From Chitinophagaceae bacterium UBA3961 (GTDB lineage: Bacteria > Bacteroidota > Bacteroidia > Chitinophagales > Chitinophagaceae), in NCBI GenBank assembly GCA_002385265.1, contig DGDD01000185.1, forward strand, positions 21,075 to 29,291: a stretch of DNA of 8,217 bases, written 5' to 3'. This document shows positions 1 through 6,909 of this stretch, piece after piece. Positions within the stretch are counted from its first letter, which is position 1. Each line of letters opens with the position of its first letter. Both the position numbers and the translations under genes were made by a program. The notes under the pieces are model-generated. The model was not told the DNA's origin. It saw nothing but the letters and a program-made list of their open reading frames with translations, and made no database searches.

Positions 1-609
1 AGCGGCTTGTTCGGCATCTCCTTTGAATCGAACCAAAGAGAATTCGGTTTCTGCGGCGCCGGGGTTGATGCAGGTTACTTTTATTTTGTGTCTTAAAAGG
101 TCGATGCGCATCGATTGCGACAAAGCATTCACGGCAAATTTCGTGGCGCAATAGGCATTCCCTTTTTCATACACTTCTTTTCCGGCTGTTGAACCGATAT
201 TGATGATATGACCTTTTTGGCGAGCGATCATGTAGGGTAATACTGCTTTTGTAGTATAGATCAGTCCTTTCACATTCGTATCAATCATGGTTTCCCAATC
301 ACTCAAAGATGCTTCGTCAAAGTAATCCCGACCGGCTGCCAAACCTGCATTATTGATAAGAACATCAATGGCTCTCCATTCTTCCGGAATGGATTCAATG
401 GCTTGGAAACTTTCTTCTTTGTTTTGTACATCGTACGACAAAATCAATGATGTTGTATTGAATTCAGTTTTAAGACGAGCTGCTAGGGTTTCCAATCTGT
501 CTTTTCTTCTACCTGTGATAATGGTTTTGTATCCGGCTTCTGCATAATTCAAAGCCATTGCTTCTCCAAATCCTGATGTAGCTCCTGTGATCAATACAAT
601 CTTACTCAT
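1..609 (-). CDS. YdfG-like NADP-dependent short-chain dehydrogenase/reductase, C-terminus cut by window edge
   Basis: This is a classical short-chain dehydrogenase/reductase of the YdfG (3-hydroxy acid / L-allo-threonine dehydrogenase) type, 203 residues visible. The Rossmann glycine motif TGATSGFG is at residues 8-15, GRR at 33-35 (the basic residues usual for NADP(H) preference), YDV at 59-61 and NNAG at 87-90 or one residue earlier. The catalytic set is complete: N112 in DTNVKG, S140 in IGSTAG, and Y153 with K157 in AYCATK. INPG and the TEFSLVRFKGD block near residues 188-198 closely recall E. coli YdfG. Family members are about 250 residues, so some 45-50 residues are missing beyond position 1. 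The ATG at 607-609 puts the glycine motif at the normal distance from the N-terminus; an AGGA lies just upstream but too close for a good ribosome site. A cytoplasmic oxidoreductase is expected. The substrate cannot be read from the sequence. It starts 55 bp after the adhesin-like gene to its right; I see no clear promoter in that gap, so readthrough is possible. Confidence 0.95.
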   Translation of the reverse strand, partial: MSKIVLITGATSGFGEAMALNYAEAGYKTIITGRRKDRLETLAARLKTEFNTTSLILSYDVQNKEESFQAIESIPEEWRAIDVLINNAGLAAGRDYFDEASLSDWETMIDTNVKGLIYTTKAVLPYMIARQKGHIINIGSTAGKEVYEKGNAYCATKFAVNALSQSMRIDLLRHKIKVTCINPGAAETEFSLVRFKGDAEQAA

Positions 610-664
610 TTCCTGAATTTTAAATTGGATACAAATTTGGCACAATGTGATGAATCGAAGAAAA

Positions 665-3268
665 TTATCTGACTAAAATGGCGGTGCCTTTTCGAAGTAT
701 TTTTTTGCCTGTATAATCGATACCTCCGGCAACCCATACATAAGTTCCACTGCCTTGTAGGTAACCACCAATGGTGCCGTCCCAACCGTAGGATGGGTTT
801 GAAGATTGAAAGACCAATTGCCCCATTCTATTATAAACTCTAAAAAACTCGAATTGGGCGATACCAACAGGAATTGGGCGTAAGACTCTGTTCTTGCCGG
901 AAGGAACAAACGCATTGGGAACAAAGATATCCGGCCCTGTTTTAAAGAGTTTTACACGAATTGTGTCAAGTGCAAAACATCCTTCTTCCGTAAATGCCTT
1001 TAAAATATATGTCTGATTTTCGGACAATAGGGCTATGGGGTTAGGGATGCTTGAGTTAGAAAGATAAAGCGCAGGCGACCAACTGTACAAATCTGCACCG
1101 CTTGCGTTTAGTTGGAGAGGTTGACCAATGACCACTGAAGTATCATTGCCGGCGAATGCCAATATTTTAGGACGAACCGTAACTTTTACTTGGTCAACAC
1201 CGGGCTTGGGGCAGCCTAAGGTATCATAGACTAACAAATTATATACCGTAGTAGTGAGCGGATAAGCAATGGGATGTAAGGTGTTTGCCCCGGAAATGGA
1301 ACTGATAGGAGTCCATGTAAATCGGATTCCTTTGATGTTCGCGTGTAACTGTGCGGTGTCATCGTAACATATCACTGTATCGGCGCCTGCATTGGAGAAA
1401 GGATAAGGAACTGTTTTTATGGTTACTTCATCTTGTTTCGAACATTTTCCGATGCTTGCTAATAGACTATAGGTTGTAGTGCTAGAAGGAAAAGCAAATG
1501 GGTTTTTGCTAGTAGGGTTTAGTAGGGTAGCAGTGGGAGTCCAACTGAATTTCAATCCATCAGTTGATGGATTCAAACGAATAGTATCTGTTAAACAAAT
1601 GGTAGTATCGGGGCCGGCTGAGAGAGTTACTTCATCTACTACTCGAATCTTTACAGAATCGTTATTAATACATCCACGATCATTCATGGCAACGTAATAT
1701 GTGGTCGTTGATTTCGGGTATACGAGTGGGTTTGCTATGCCCGGATTGATAATGTTATAAGCCGGGGTCCATTGATAGTTACCCGGGCCGTTGATTACCA
1801 ATTGCAAGGTATCGATACTGCAAATCAAGGTGTCGCGAAATCCCAGATTCACAATAGGTTTAAGTTTTACTTCGATGGTGGTATCAATAGTTGCCGTGCA
1901 GCCTTTACTGGAACTCACTGTAAGAATTACATTCTTGAATCCCACGGTGGTGTAGAGCCAAGAATCATTCTTTTTAGACGATACATCATCAGCACTGGTT
2001 TCGTCTCCGAAGTTCCAGTTCCAAGAATTGATAACTCCGTAACGAGCAGTACTCAGGTCAGAATATGTGTAGGGAGTTTGAATGCACGCACCTTGAACAT
2101 TCATTTTAGGGAAGAAGCCGGGGTAGATTCTTACTTGCGTAGTGGCTGAGTCGGAACATTGTTCTCCTCTGTTGATGATCAGTTTTATGTTATAAGTGCC
2201 TGTATCTGCATAGGTGTAGTTTGGAGCAGACTGGGTGCTGGTGTCTGAATTCAATCCGGGCACTCCAAAATCCCAAAAATACGTATGGGTTAATGTAGAG
2301 GGAGGCGCTTCGTTCTGGAAAAATTGCAGGTAGTTATCGCAGTTGGTAATGTTTGGGGCTAGTGATGCTGCAGCGAGATCGCAGAATTGATCCACTTTTA
2401 AATTGAAGTCTTTGCGATGTTCACTTAATACTTTACCATTTCTCCATTCCTTCACGCAAACACTTATTACATAGTCTCCGCCACCAGGTGCAATGCCAGA
2501 AATAAGGCCCGTTTTTGGATCGATCCGAACACCAGCCCCCATAGGAGTAGTTCCGTCAAACCCGCCTGAATAGTTCACAAAACCAATTTGACTTGGGGGC
2601 ACAGGGGTGATGGCTCCACCTTGACCATTTTGAAGTGCTGTATATGCATCACAAAATTCGTAGCTTAATGAATCACCATTCGTATCAGTAGCACTGAAAT
2701 CGAGTGTGAAGGGTCTGTATTGACAGATCAGCACGGTGTCTTTAATGGCAAAAGCCGGACTTGAATTACTGCCCACACCTAATACATCGGTGCCTCCCAT
2801 TTTACACGTGTAAGAAGAACCCACATTTGTATTGGGTGATAGATTTACCAGTCCATTAATGCGGCAGCAGCGTTGAAATACAAATGTGTAACCCAGGTCT
2901 GTTTTTGTGAGTTCAATTTCACGAGAATAGGTTCTGAGTCGGTAACAAACAGGAGAGGGGTTGTTAATACATGGATTGGGAGCGCTTAAATTAATAAATT
3001 CATCACCGGTAAGTGGGAAAGAAAAAGGCGAGCCACTTACTGCAATCTCGTCACTATTTCGAAACACTCCAATATTGGCTTCAGCATCTAATTGGTTTCC
3101 CGAAGCACCACATTCTAAAAAAAGGCGCAAGGTTACCTGATAGCGTTCTGAATTGGCGGTAGACCCCGGACCAATGTACTGATAGTTTATTTCTCCGCCT
3201 TTAATGTGGCGTGCCGAAGCTACCCAAGGCAGCCCAAGAATCAGCAGCAGTCCGAAAATTATCCGCAT
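665..3268 (-). CDS. T9SS-exported PKD/Ig-repeat surface protein with gliding-motility-associated C-terminal domain (paralog A)
   Basis: This 867-residue protein is predicted to be secreted and multidomain. Residues 1-19 form a signal peptide (MRII, hydrophobic core, cleavage after VASA). Residues 20-310 are a cysteine-rich N-terminal domain opening with HIKGGE and containing QRCCR at 132-136, a cadherin/dystroglycan-like NGDSLSY at 197-203, and DPKTGLISG at 250-258. Two PKD domains follow: about 300-382 (FWDFG at 331-335, YADTGTYNIKL at 353-363) and about 386-466 (WNWNFGDE at 416-423). Four Ig-like repeats occupy 472-777. Residues 780-867 match the gliding motility-associated C-terminal (CHU_C/TIGR04131) domain: VPNAF, FFRVYNRMGQLVF, GWDGTIGG, GTYVW, KGTAILVR. 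Family knowledge makes this a T9SS sorting signal, so the protein should cross the outer membrane and end at the surface or outside. An adhesive or structural role is inference; no enzymatic domain is visible. The gene has its own 177-bp upstream gap and is a tandem duplicate of the gene at 3446-6067. ATG at 3266-3268 directly precedes the signal peptide. Confidence 0.95.
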   Translation of the reverse strand: MRIIFGLLLILGLPWVASARHIKGGEINYQYIGPGSTANSERYQVTLRLFLECGASGNQLDAEANIGVFRNSDEIAVSGSPFSFPLTGDEFINLSAPNPCINNPSPVCYRLRTYSREIELTKTDLGYTFVFQRCCRINGLVNLSPNTNVGSSYTCKMGGTDVLGVGSNSSPAFAIKDTVLICQYRPFTLDFSATDTNGDSLSYEFCDAYTALQNGQGGAITPVPPSQIGFVNYSGGFDGTTPMGAGVRIDPKTGLISGIAPGGGDYVISVCVKEWRNGKVLSEHRKDFNLKVDQFCDLAAASLAPNITNCDNYLQFFQNEAPPSTLTHTYFWDFGVPGLNSDTSTQSAPNYTYADTGTYNIKLIINRGEQCSDSATTQVRIYPGFFPKMNVQGACIQTPYTYSDLSTARYGVINSWNWNFGDETSADDVSSKKNDSWLYTTVGFKNVILTVSSSKGCTATIDTTIEVKLKPIVNLGFRDTLICSIDTLQLVINGPGNYQWTPAYNIINPGIANPLVYPKSTTTYYVAMNDRGCINNDSVKIRVVDEVTLSAGPDTTICLTDTIRLNPSTDGLKFSWTPTATLLNPTSKNPFAFPSSTTTYSLLASIGKCSKQDEVTIKTVPYPFSNAGADTVICYDDTAQLHANIKGIRFTWTPISSISGANTLHPIAYPLTTTVYNLLVYDTLGCPKPGVDQVKVTVRPKILAFAGNDTSVVIGQPLQLNASGADLYSWSPALYLSNSSIPNPIALLSENQTYILKAFTEEGCFALDTIRVKLFKTGPDIFVPNAFVPSGKNRVLRPIPVGIAQFEFFRVYNRMGQLVFQSSNPSYGWDGTIGGYLQGSGTYVWVAGGIDYTGKKILRKGTAILVR
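938..1855 (-). repeat. Four tandem Ig-like protein repeats of about 76 residues in paralog A
   Basis: Residues 472-777 of the encoded protein fall into four units, approximately 472-546, 547-623, 624-701 and 702-777. The shared pattern is GxDTxIC, then DTxxLxx, a W(T/S)P motif, NPxxxP, a TTTYxxxxxxxGC stretch, and a closing DxVxIxV strand. Units 1-3 each have two cysteines about 50 residues apart (C483/C533, C558/C609, C634/C686), which suggests one disulfide per domain. Unit 4 lacks the first one (TSVVIGQP in place of DTxIC) and keeps only C764. The repeats are clear at protein level but strongly diverged in DNA, so recombination between them is unlikely to be frequent. Confidence 0.85.
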
Positions 3269-3445
3269 GAGATAGTTGTAGTAAAAGATACGGATAAAAA
3301 AGGTAAAGGGTTGTGGTTTTAATGTGCCAATTCGATGGTTGGTTGATTTGAGGAAATTGTGCTAGATAAGTGCGGAGTGTTAGTTTAATTTGACTTGGTT
3401 CTCCTAATCTTTTGTTACTAACTCACACATTATCAAATCATCACA
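3269..3445. other. Intergenic gap between the two paralogous surface-protein genes
   Basis: These 177 bp separate the stop of the upstream paralog from the start of the downstream one. I see no open reading frame with coding character and no convincing hairpin followed by a T-run that would terminate the upstream unit. The part nearest the downstream start holds a promoter-like element, listed separately. The gap is far longer than the 6 and 23 bp gaps further upstream, which suggests that the downstream paralog can be transcribed independently. Confidence 0.6.
3283..3290 (-). promoter_or_regulatory. Candidate Bacteroidota -7 promoter element for paralog A
   Basis: Read on the minus strand, this is TATCTTTT, preceded by CCG. 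It lies about 15 bp before the ATG at 3268. It resembles the Bacteroidota -7 consensus TAnnTTTG with the final G replaced by T. No TTG is found at the expected -33 spacing, so the match is partial. A similar CGTATCTTT string stands before the lnb-like gene, which strengthens both calls slightly. Confidence 0.35.
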
Positions 3446-6067
3446 TTAATGTATAAGTGTAGCGGTTCCTTTTCTGAACACCTTTCTTCCGGTATAGTCC
3501 ACTCCCTGTGCCATCCAAACAAAGGTTCCCGTGTCTTGAGTTTTGCCGCCGATGGTACCGTCCCAGCCATAAGCCGGATTGGAAGTTTGGAACACCAACT
3601 GTCCCCAACGATTGTACACCCGAAAGAAGTCGAATTGCGCTATACCTACCGGTATGGGTCGAAGCAAACGATTTTTTCCTCCCGGAACAAAAGCATTCGG
3701 AACGAAGATATCAGGAAGTGTTTTAAATACTTTGATATTGATTGTATCATAAGCTTCGCATCCTTCGGGCGTGTAAGCGCGCATGATGTAAGTGAAGTTA
3801 TCTGATAATATTGCTATGGGATTTTTTATAGCAGCATTGTTCAAATTTGTGGAGGGTGCCCATTGATACAAGATTCCACCAGATCCGTTTAGTTGTAACG
3901 GTTGTGAAATTACCACCGAGGTATCGTTTCCGGCAAAGGCAATAATCTTGTTTCGAACATTCACTGTGATTTGCGAAATACCGGGTTTGGGGCATCCCAG
4001 CGTATCGTAGGCATAAAGCGTATAAGTAGTTGTTGTTGTTGGGAATGCCAACGGATTCAATATCGATGGGTTTGACAACGTAGACGTTGGAGACCATACA
4101 AACCGCGACCCAACAATACTTGCATTCAATTGCGCCGTATCGTCGAAGCATATCGTAGAATCGGGCCCTGCAATAGAAGTTGGATAGGGCACTGTTTTAA
4201 CTGTAAGGTCATCATCTTTTCTACACTTACCAATAATGGCGGTTACTTTATAAACTGTTGTTGTGCTTGGAAATACAATTGGGTTTTTGACATTCGCATT
4301 TGATATAGCTGTAGCAGGGGTCCATACAAATTGAAGGCCGTCGCCTGAAGGGTTGAGACGTATGGAATCTGCTGCACAAATAGTGGTATCGTTACCTGCA
4401 AATAGTGTAACAGTATCCACTACTCGAACTCTTAAAGAGTCGTTGTTTACGCATCCATTCTCATTCAAACTCACATAGTACCAAGTTGGCAGTTTGGGAA
4501 ATACAGACGGAGTAGCCGTATTCGCATTGATGATATTATAATTGGGCGACCAAGAAAAAATACCATTACCGGAAGCATTGATTTTTAAAGTATCAATGCT
4601 ACAAATCAAAGTGTCTTTGAAAGGCAAATTGATAGGGGGCTTGTCGCGTACTTCAACTTGAGCAGTGGCGGTGTCTATACATCCTTTGGTACTTTCTACA
4701 ATCAACTGTACCGTTTTGAATCCGGTTGTTGAATACTTCCAGGATGGGTTTTGTTGGTGAGAAGTATCTGCCGTAGTGGTTTCATCACCAAAATTCCATG
4801 ACCATTTTGAAGCAGCACCGTATCGAGATTTTGTTGTGTCTTGGAAGGGTATTGGAAATAGAATGCAAGTTCCTTGTGGGATAAAACCGGGATAAAAGCC
4901 TGGGTATACTTTAGCGCTGGTGGTGGCAGAATCAACGCATTGACCACCTGCTAAAATTACTTTTAGTTTTACGGTATAAGTTCCTGAATCGGCATATTGG
5001 TGAGTTACGGCACCCGTTGGGTCTAAGGTAGTATCGGCCTTTGAACCGTCACCATAAGTCCATATATAACTAGACCCGGCGGGGTTGATTTGATTGTTTT
5101 TGAATGACACTTTCAAGTCATCACAAAAAACATAGTTGGGGTCAAGATAGGCTTTCAGTGGAATACAGTTCGAAACTGCCACATGGATGTCCTTTCTATG
5201 AACATTGATTAAAACTCCTTTTCTGTATTCGTAGGCGCAGGCTGTAATTACATATTGACCCGTAACTCCGGGTGCTATTCCGGTTATTAAGCCGGTAACC
5301 GGGTTGATGGTAGAGGACGCACCTAAAGGGGAAGTTCCTGAAAATGGAAATTGATAGTTTAGTTGCGTGTAAGGTGGCTGAGATGCTATAATAGGAGCGG
5401 GGCTTTGAGTGCTTCCGCCTGTATACCCCCCACACAAACTGTACGATAGGGAATCGCCATCAATTTCAACCGCAGCAAAACTAAACGTGAAAGCGCTATT
5501 GGCGCAGATTGCTGCAACATCATTTGTTACAAATTGGGGGCTGTTGTTTTTGTAAGCCTCAGGATAAACAACCGAGCCTGGTAATTCAGCTGTATAAGTA
5601 CTTCCGGCATTTCCACTTGGGGATACAAGGTTTACGATATTCGCTACACGGCAACATCTTTGATAGGCGATGGTGTATCCATTGTTATTAATAGGAACAA
5701 CAACAATGGTCGTGAACCATCTAATTCTATAACACACATCGGTTGGAGCGTTGCTAATACAAGGATTGGAGGCCGGATCGAAATTAATGAATTGTTCTTT
5801 CGCTAAACGAGCCAAGGCCGTATCGCCGTATTGTTGACCATTGTCTTTATTAAAGACCGTAAATGGAATTGCCGTGTCTAATTGACCCGGGCTGGTAGCT
5901 TTACAATCGATATACAATTTGAGGGTAACGGTATATGAGTTTGTATTGGCTGTTGGGCCAGGACCATTGTAGGTATAATACATTTCCCCTCCTTTGATGT
6001 GTTCGGCCTTCAAAAGTCCTACACAAAAAAGGGTACTGAATAAAAATATGACTGCCTTTTTTACCAT
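3446..6067 (-). CDS. T9SS-exported PKD/Ig-repeat surface protein with gliding-motility-associated C-terminal domain (paralog B)
   Basis: From the ATG at 6065-6067 this protein has 873 residues and the same layout as paralog A. A signal peptide covers 1-21 (MVKKA, hydrophobic core, cleavage after LLKA). The cysteine-rich N-terminal domain spans 22-315 (HIKGGEMYY, QRCCR at 136-140, DGDSLSY at 203-209, NPVTGLITG near 255-263). PKD domains follow at about 316-388 (YIWTYGDGS at 334-342) and 392-474 (WSWNFGDET at 422-430). Four Ig-like repeats occupy 478-783, and the CHU_C-type sorting domain 786-873 (VPNAF, FFRVYNRWGQLVF, GWDGTIGG, TGTFVW, KGTATLIH). It should be exported through the T9SS to the surface; an adhesin or matrix role is inference. 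An in-frame TTG four codons further upstream (6077-6079) is possible, but the ATG gives a typical KK-containing signal-peptide n-region and needs no rare start. The gene begins 23 bp after the alpha/beta hydrolase, so it is probably cotranscribed with it. Confidence 0.93.
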   Translation of the reverse strand: MVKKAVIFLFSTLFCVGLLKAEHIKGGEMYYTYNGPGPTANTNSYTVTLKLYIDCKATSPGQLDTAIPFTVFNKDNGQQYGDTALARLAKEQFINFDPASNPCISNAPTDVCYRIRWFTTIVVVPINNNGYTIAYQRCCRVANIVNLVSPSGNAGSTYTAELPGSVVYPEAYKNNSPQFVTNDVAAICANSAFTFSFAAVEIDGDSLSYSLCGGYTGGSTQSPAPIIASQPPYTQLNYQFPFSGTSPLGASSTINPVTGLITGIAPGVTGQYVITACAYEYRKGVLINVHRKDIHVAVSNCIPLKAYLDPNYVFCDDLKVSFKNNQINPAGSSYIWTYGDGSKADTTLDPTGAVTHQYADSGTYTVKLKVILAGGQCVDSATTSAKVYPGFYPGFIPQGTCILFPIPFQDTTKSRYGAASKWSWNFGDETTTADTSHQQNPSWKYSTTGFKTVQLIVESTKGCIDTATAQVEVRDKPPINLPFKDTLICSIDTLKINASGNGIFSWSPNYNIINANTATPSVFPKLPTWYYVSLNENGCVNNDSLRVRVVDTVTLFAGNDTTICAADSIRLNPSGDGLQFVWTPATAISNANVKNPIVFPSTTTVYKVTAIIGKCRKDDDLTVKTVPYPTSIAGPDSTICFDDTAQLNASIVGSRFVWSPTSTLSNPSILNPLAFPTTTTTYTLYAYDTLGCPKPGISQITVNVRNKIIAFAGNDTSVVISQPLQLNGSGGILYQWAPSTNLNNAAIKNPIAILSDNFTYIMRAYTPEGCEAYDTINIKVFKTLPDIFVPNAFVPGGKNRLLRPIPVGIAQFDFFRVYNRWGQLVFQTSNPAYGWDGTIGGKTQDTGTFVWMAQGVDYTGRKVFRKGTATLIH
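3719..4636 (-). repeat. Four tandem Ig-like protein repeats of about 76 residues in paralog B
   Basis: Residues 478-783 (numbered from the ATG at 6067) form four units with the pattern described for paralog A. Units 1-3 carry cysteine pairs C489/C539, C564/C615 and C640/C692. Unit 4 again has only the second cysteine, C770, with TSVVISQP in place of the first. Signature strings specific to each position are shared with the same unit of paralog A: RLNPSxDGL in unit 2, DDTAQL and YDTLGCPKPG in unit 3, AFAGNDTSVVI in unit 4. The array was therefore already four units long before the gene duplicated. Confidence 0.85.
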
Positions 6068-6090
6068 TCGGTTCTTCAATAACGTGAATT

Positions 6091-6903
6091 TTATCCTTGA
6101 ATTTCAATGTTCTGTAAAAAAGTTTTCACAAAATTGGTCACTTTTTGAGGCTCTTCAAACATCCCCATATGGGCAGTGTTTTCGAGGATCAAAACATGGG
6201 TTTCTTTTGCCAAATAACTTTGTTCCAAGCCATCTATATAAGGAACCGCTTTATCGTGTTTTCCGATGATCATAAGTATCGGATAATCAGCGCTTTTTAA
6301 TATTGCCGTTCGATTAGGCCGATTGATCATCGAATTGTAATAGTATACGAGTGCTTCCGATGAAAAGTTGGAATTTTCTTCAACAAAACCGGTGATGAAC
6401 GAAGCATTGTTTTGAGTAAACCCTACTGAAAACAGGTTTGGGGTAGTTTGTTTCAAAAACAGAGCCGGTCCATGTTCTTGAATAAAAGCGATGCTCTTAG
6501 TTCTTGCTTCCACTTTTTCTGCCGAATCGGCGTATGCTGTTGAATGAAAAAGTCCTAGTGCTTTAATTGCACTGGGTTTTTGTTCAGCCATTGCCAATCC
6601 AATATATCCTCCCATACTGTGACCTATAATAACAATTGGGGCTGTTACACTCAGGGATGCTACTAATTCCCAAAAGTCTGATGCTAAATGATCGATCCCC
6701 GGTTGGGTGGGGTCTATTAATTCTGAAGCCCCTGATCCCGGAATGTCGGGAATAATGAGGCTGGCATTTTGATGGATGCTTTCAGCGAGTTGATTAAATA
6801 TAGTGTGATCTTCTCCAAATCCATGCAAAAGCAAAACAGGCAGTCCCTTGCCCTGTACAGTATATGAAATGCTATTTCCTCTAGTTGTTTTAAAATGCGC
6901 CAT
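6091..6903 (-). CDS. Alpha/beta fold hydrolase, substrate unknown
   Basis: This 270-residue protein is a complete, single-domain alpha/beta hydrolase of usual length. The oxyanion-hole motif HGFG is at 27-30. The nucleophile elbow is GHSMG at 94-98 with S96 as catalytic serine. The acid is probably D217 in IIGKHDKAVP, and the histidine H245 in ENTAHMGMFEEP. A helical lid region lies between about 120 and 200. All triad residues are present, so it should be active as an esterase, lipase-like or related hydrolase; the sequence does not reveal the substrate. There is no signal peptide or lipobox, so it should be cytoplasmic. It begins 6 bp after the stop of the Lnb-like gene, which indicates cotranscription, and the paralog B gene follows 23 bp later. 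An acyl-ester substrate linked to lipid metabolism would fit the neighbour, but that is speculation. ATG at 6901-6903 gives a normal N-terminal beta strand; no Shine-Dalgarno sequence is visible. Confidence 0.93.
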   Translation of the reverse strand: MAHFKTTRGNSISYTVQGKGLPVLLLHGFGEDHTIFNQLAESIHQNASLIIPDIPGSGASELIDPTQPGIDHLASDFWELVASLSVTAPIVIIGHSMGGYIGLAMAEQKPSAIKALGLFHSTAYADSAEKVEARTKSIAFIQEHGPALFLKQTTPNLFSVGFTQNNASFITGFVEENSNFSSEALVYYYNSMINRPNRTAILKSADYPILMIIGKHDKAVPYIDGLEQSYLAKETHVLILENTAHMGMFEEPQKVTNFVKTFLQNIEIQG

Positions 6904-6909
6904 GATTTA

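Noticed and set aside
610..664. Terminator or promoter in the gap between paralog A and the dehydrogenase
   Set aside because: No stable stem with a T-run and no TAnnTTTG match is visible in these 55 bp.
1772..2149. Plus-strand open frame of 125 codons inside paralog A
   Set aside because: It is antisense to the strongly supported PKD region, has no recognisable motif or start signal, and its composition is what the reverse strand of that gene would give.
3449..3805. Plus-strand open frame of 118 codons opposite the sorting domain of paralog B
   Set aside because: It lies entirely antisense to a conserved domain and shows no protein features of its own; the corresponding region of paralog A does not keep the frame open.
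3798..4151. Minus-strand frame of 117 codons in another phase within the Ig-like repeats of paralog B
   Set aside because: The overlapping frame encodes clear repeats matching paralog A, so this is an out-of-phase shadow.
6068..6079. TTG start four codons upstream of the chosen ATG of paralog B
   Set aside because: ATG at 6067 gives a standard signal peptide and no ribosome-binding site favours the TTG. It remains possible but less likely.
665..6079. Possible mobile element or phase-variable cassette behind the duplicated genes
   Set aside because: No transposase, recombinase, terminal inverted repeats or target-site duplications are visible, and the copies are too diverged in DNA for frequent recombination.
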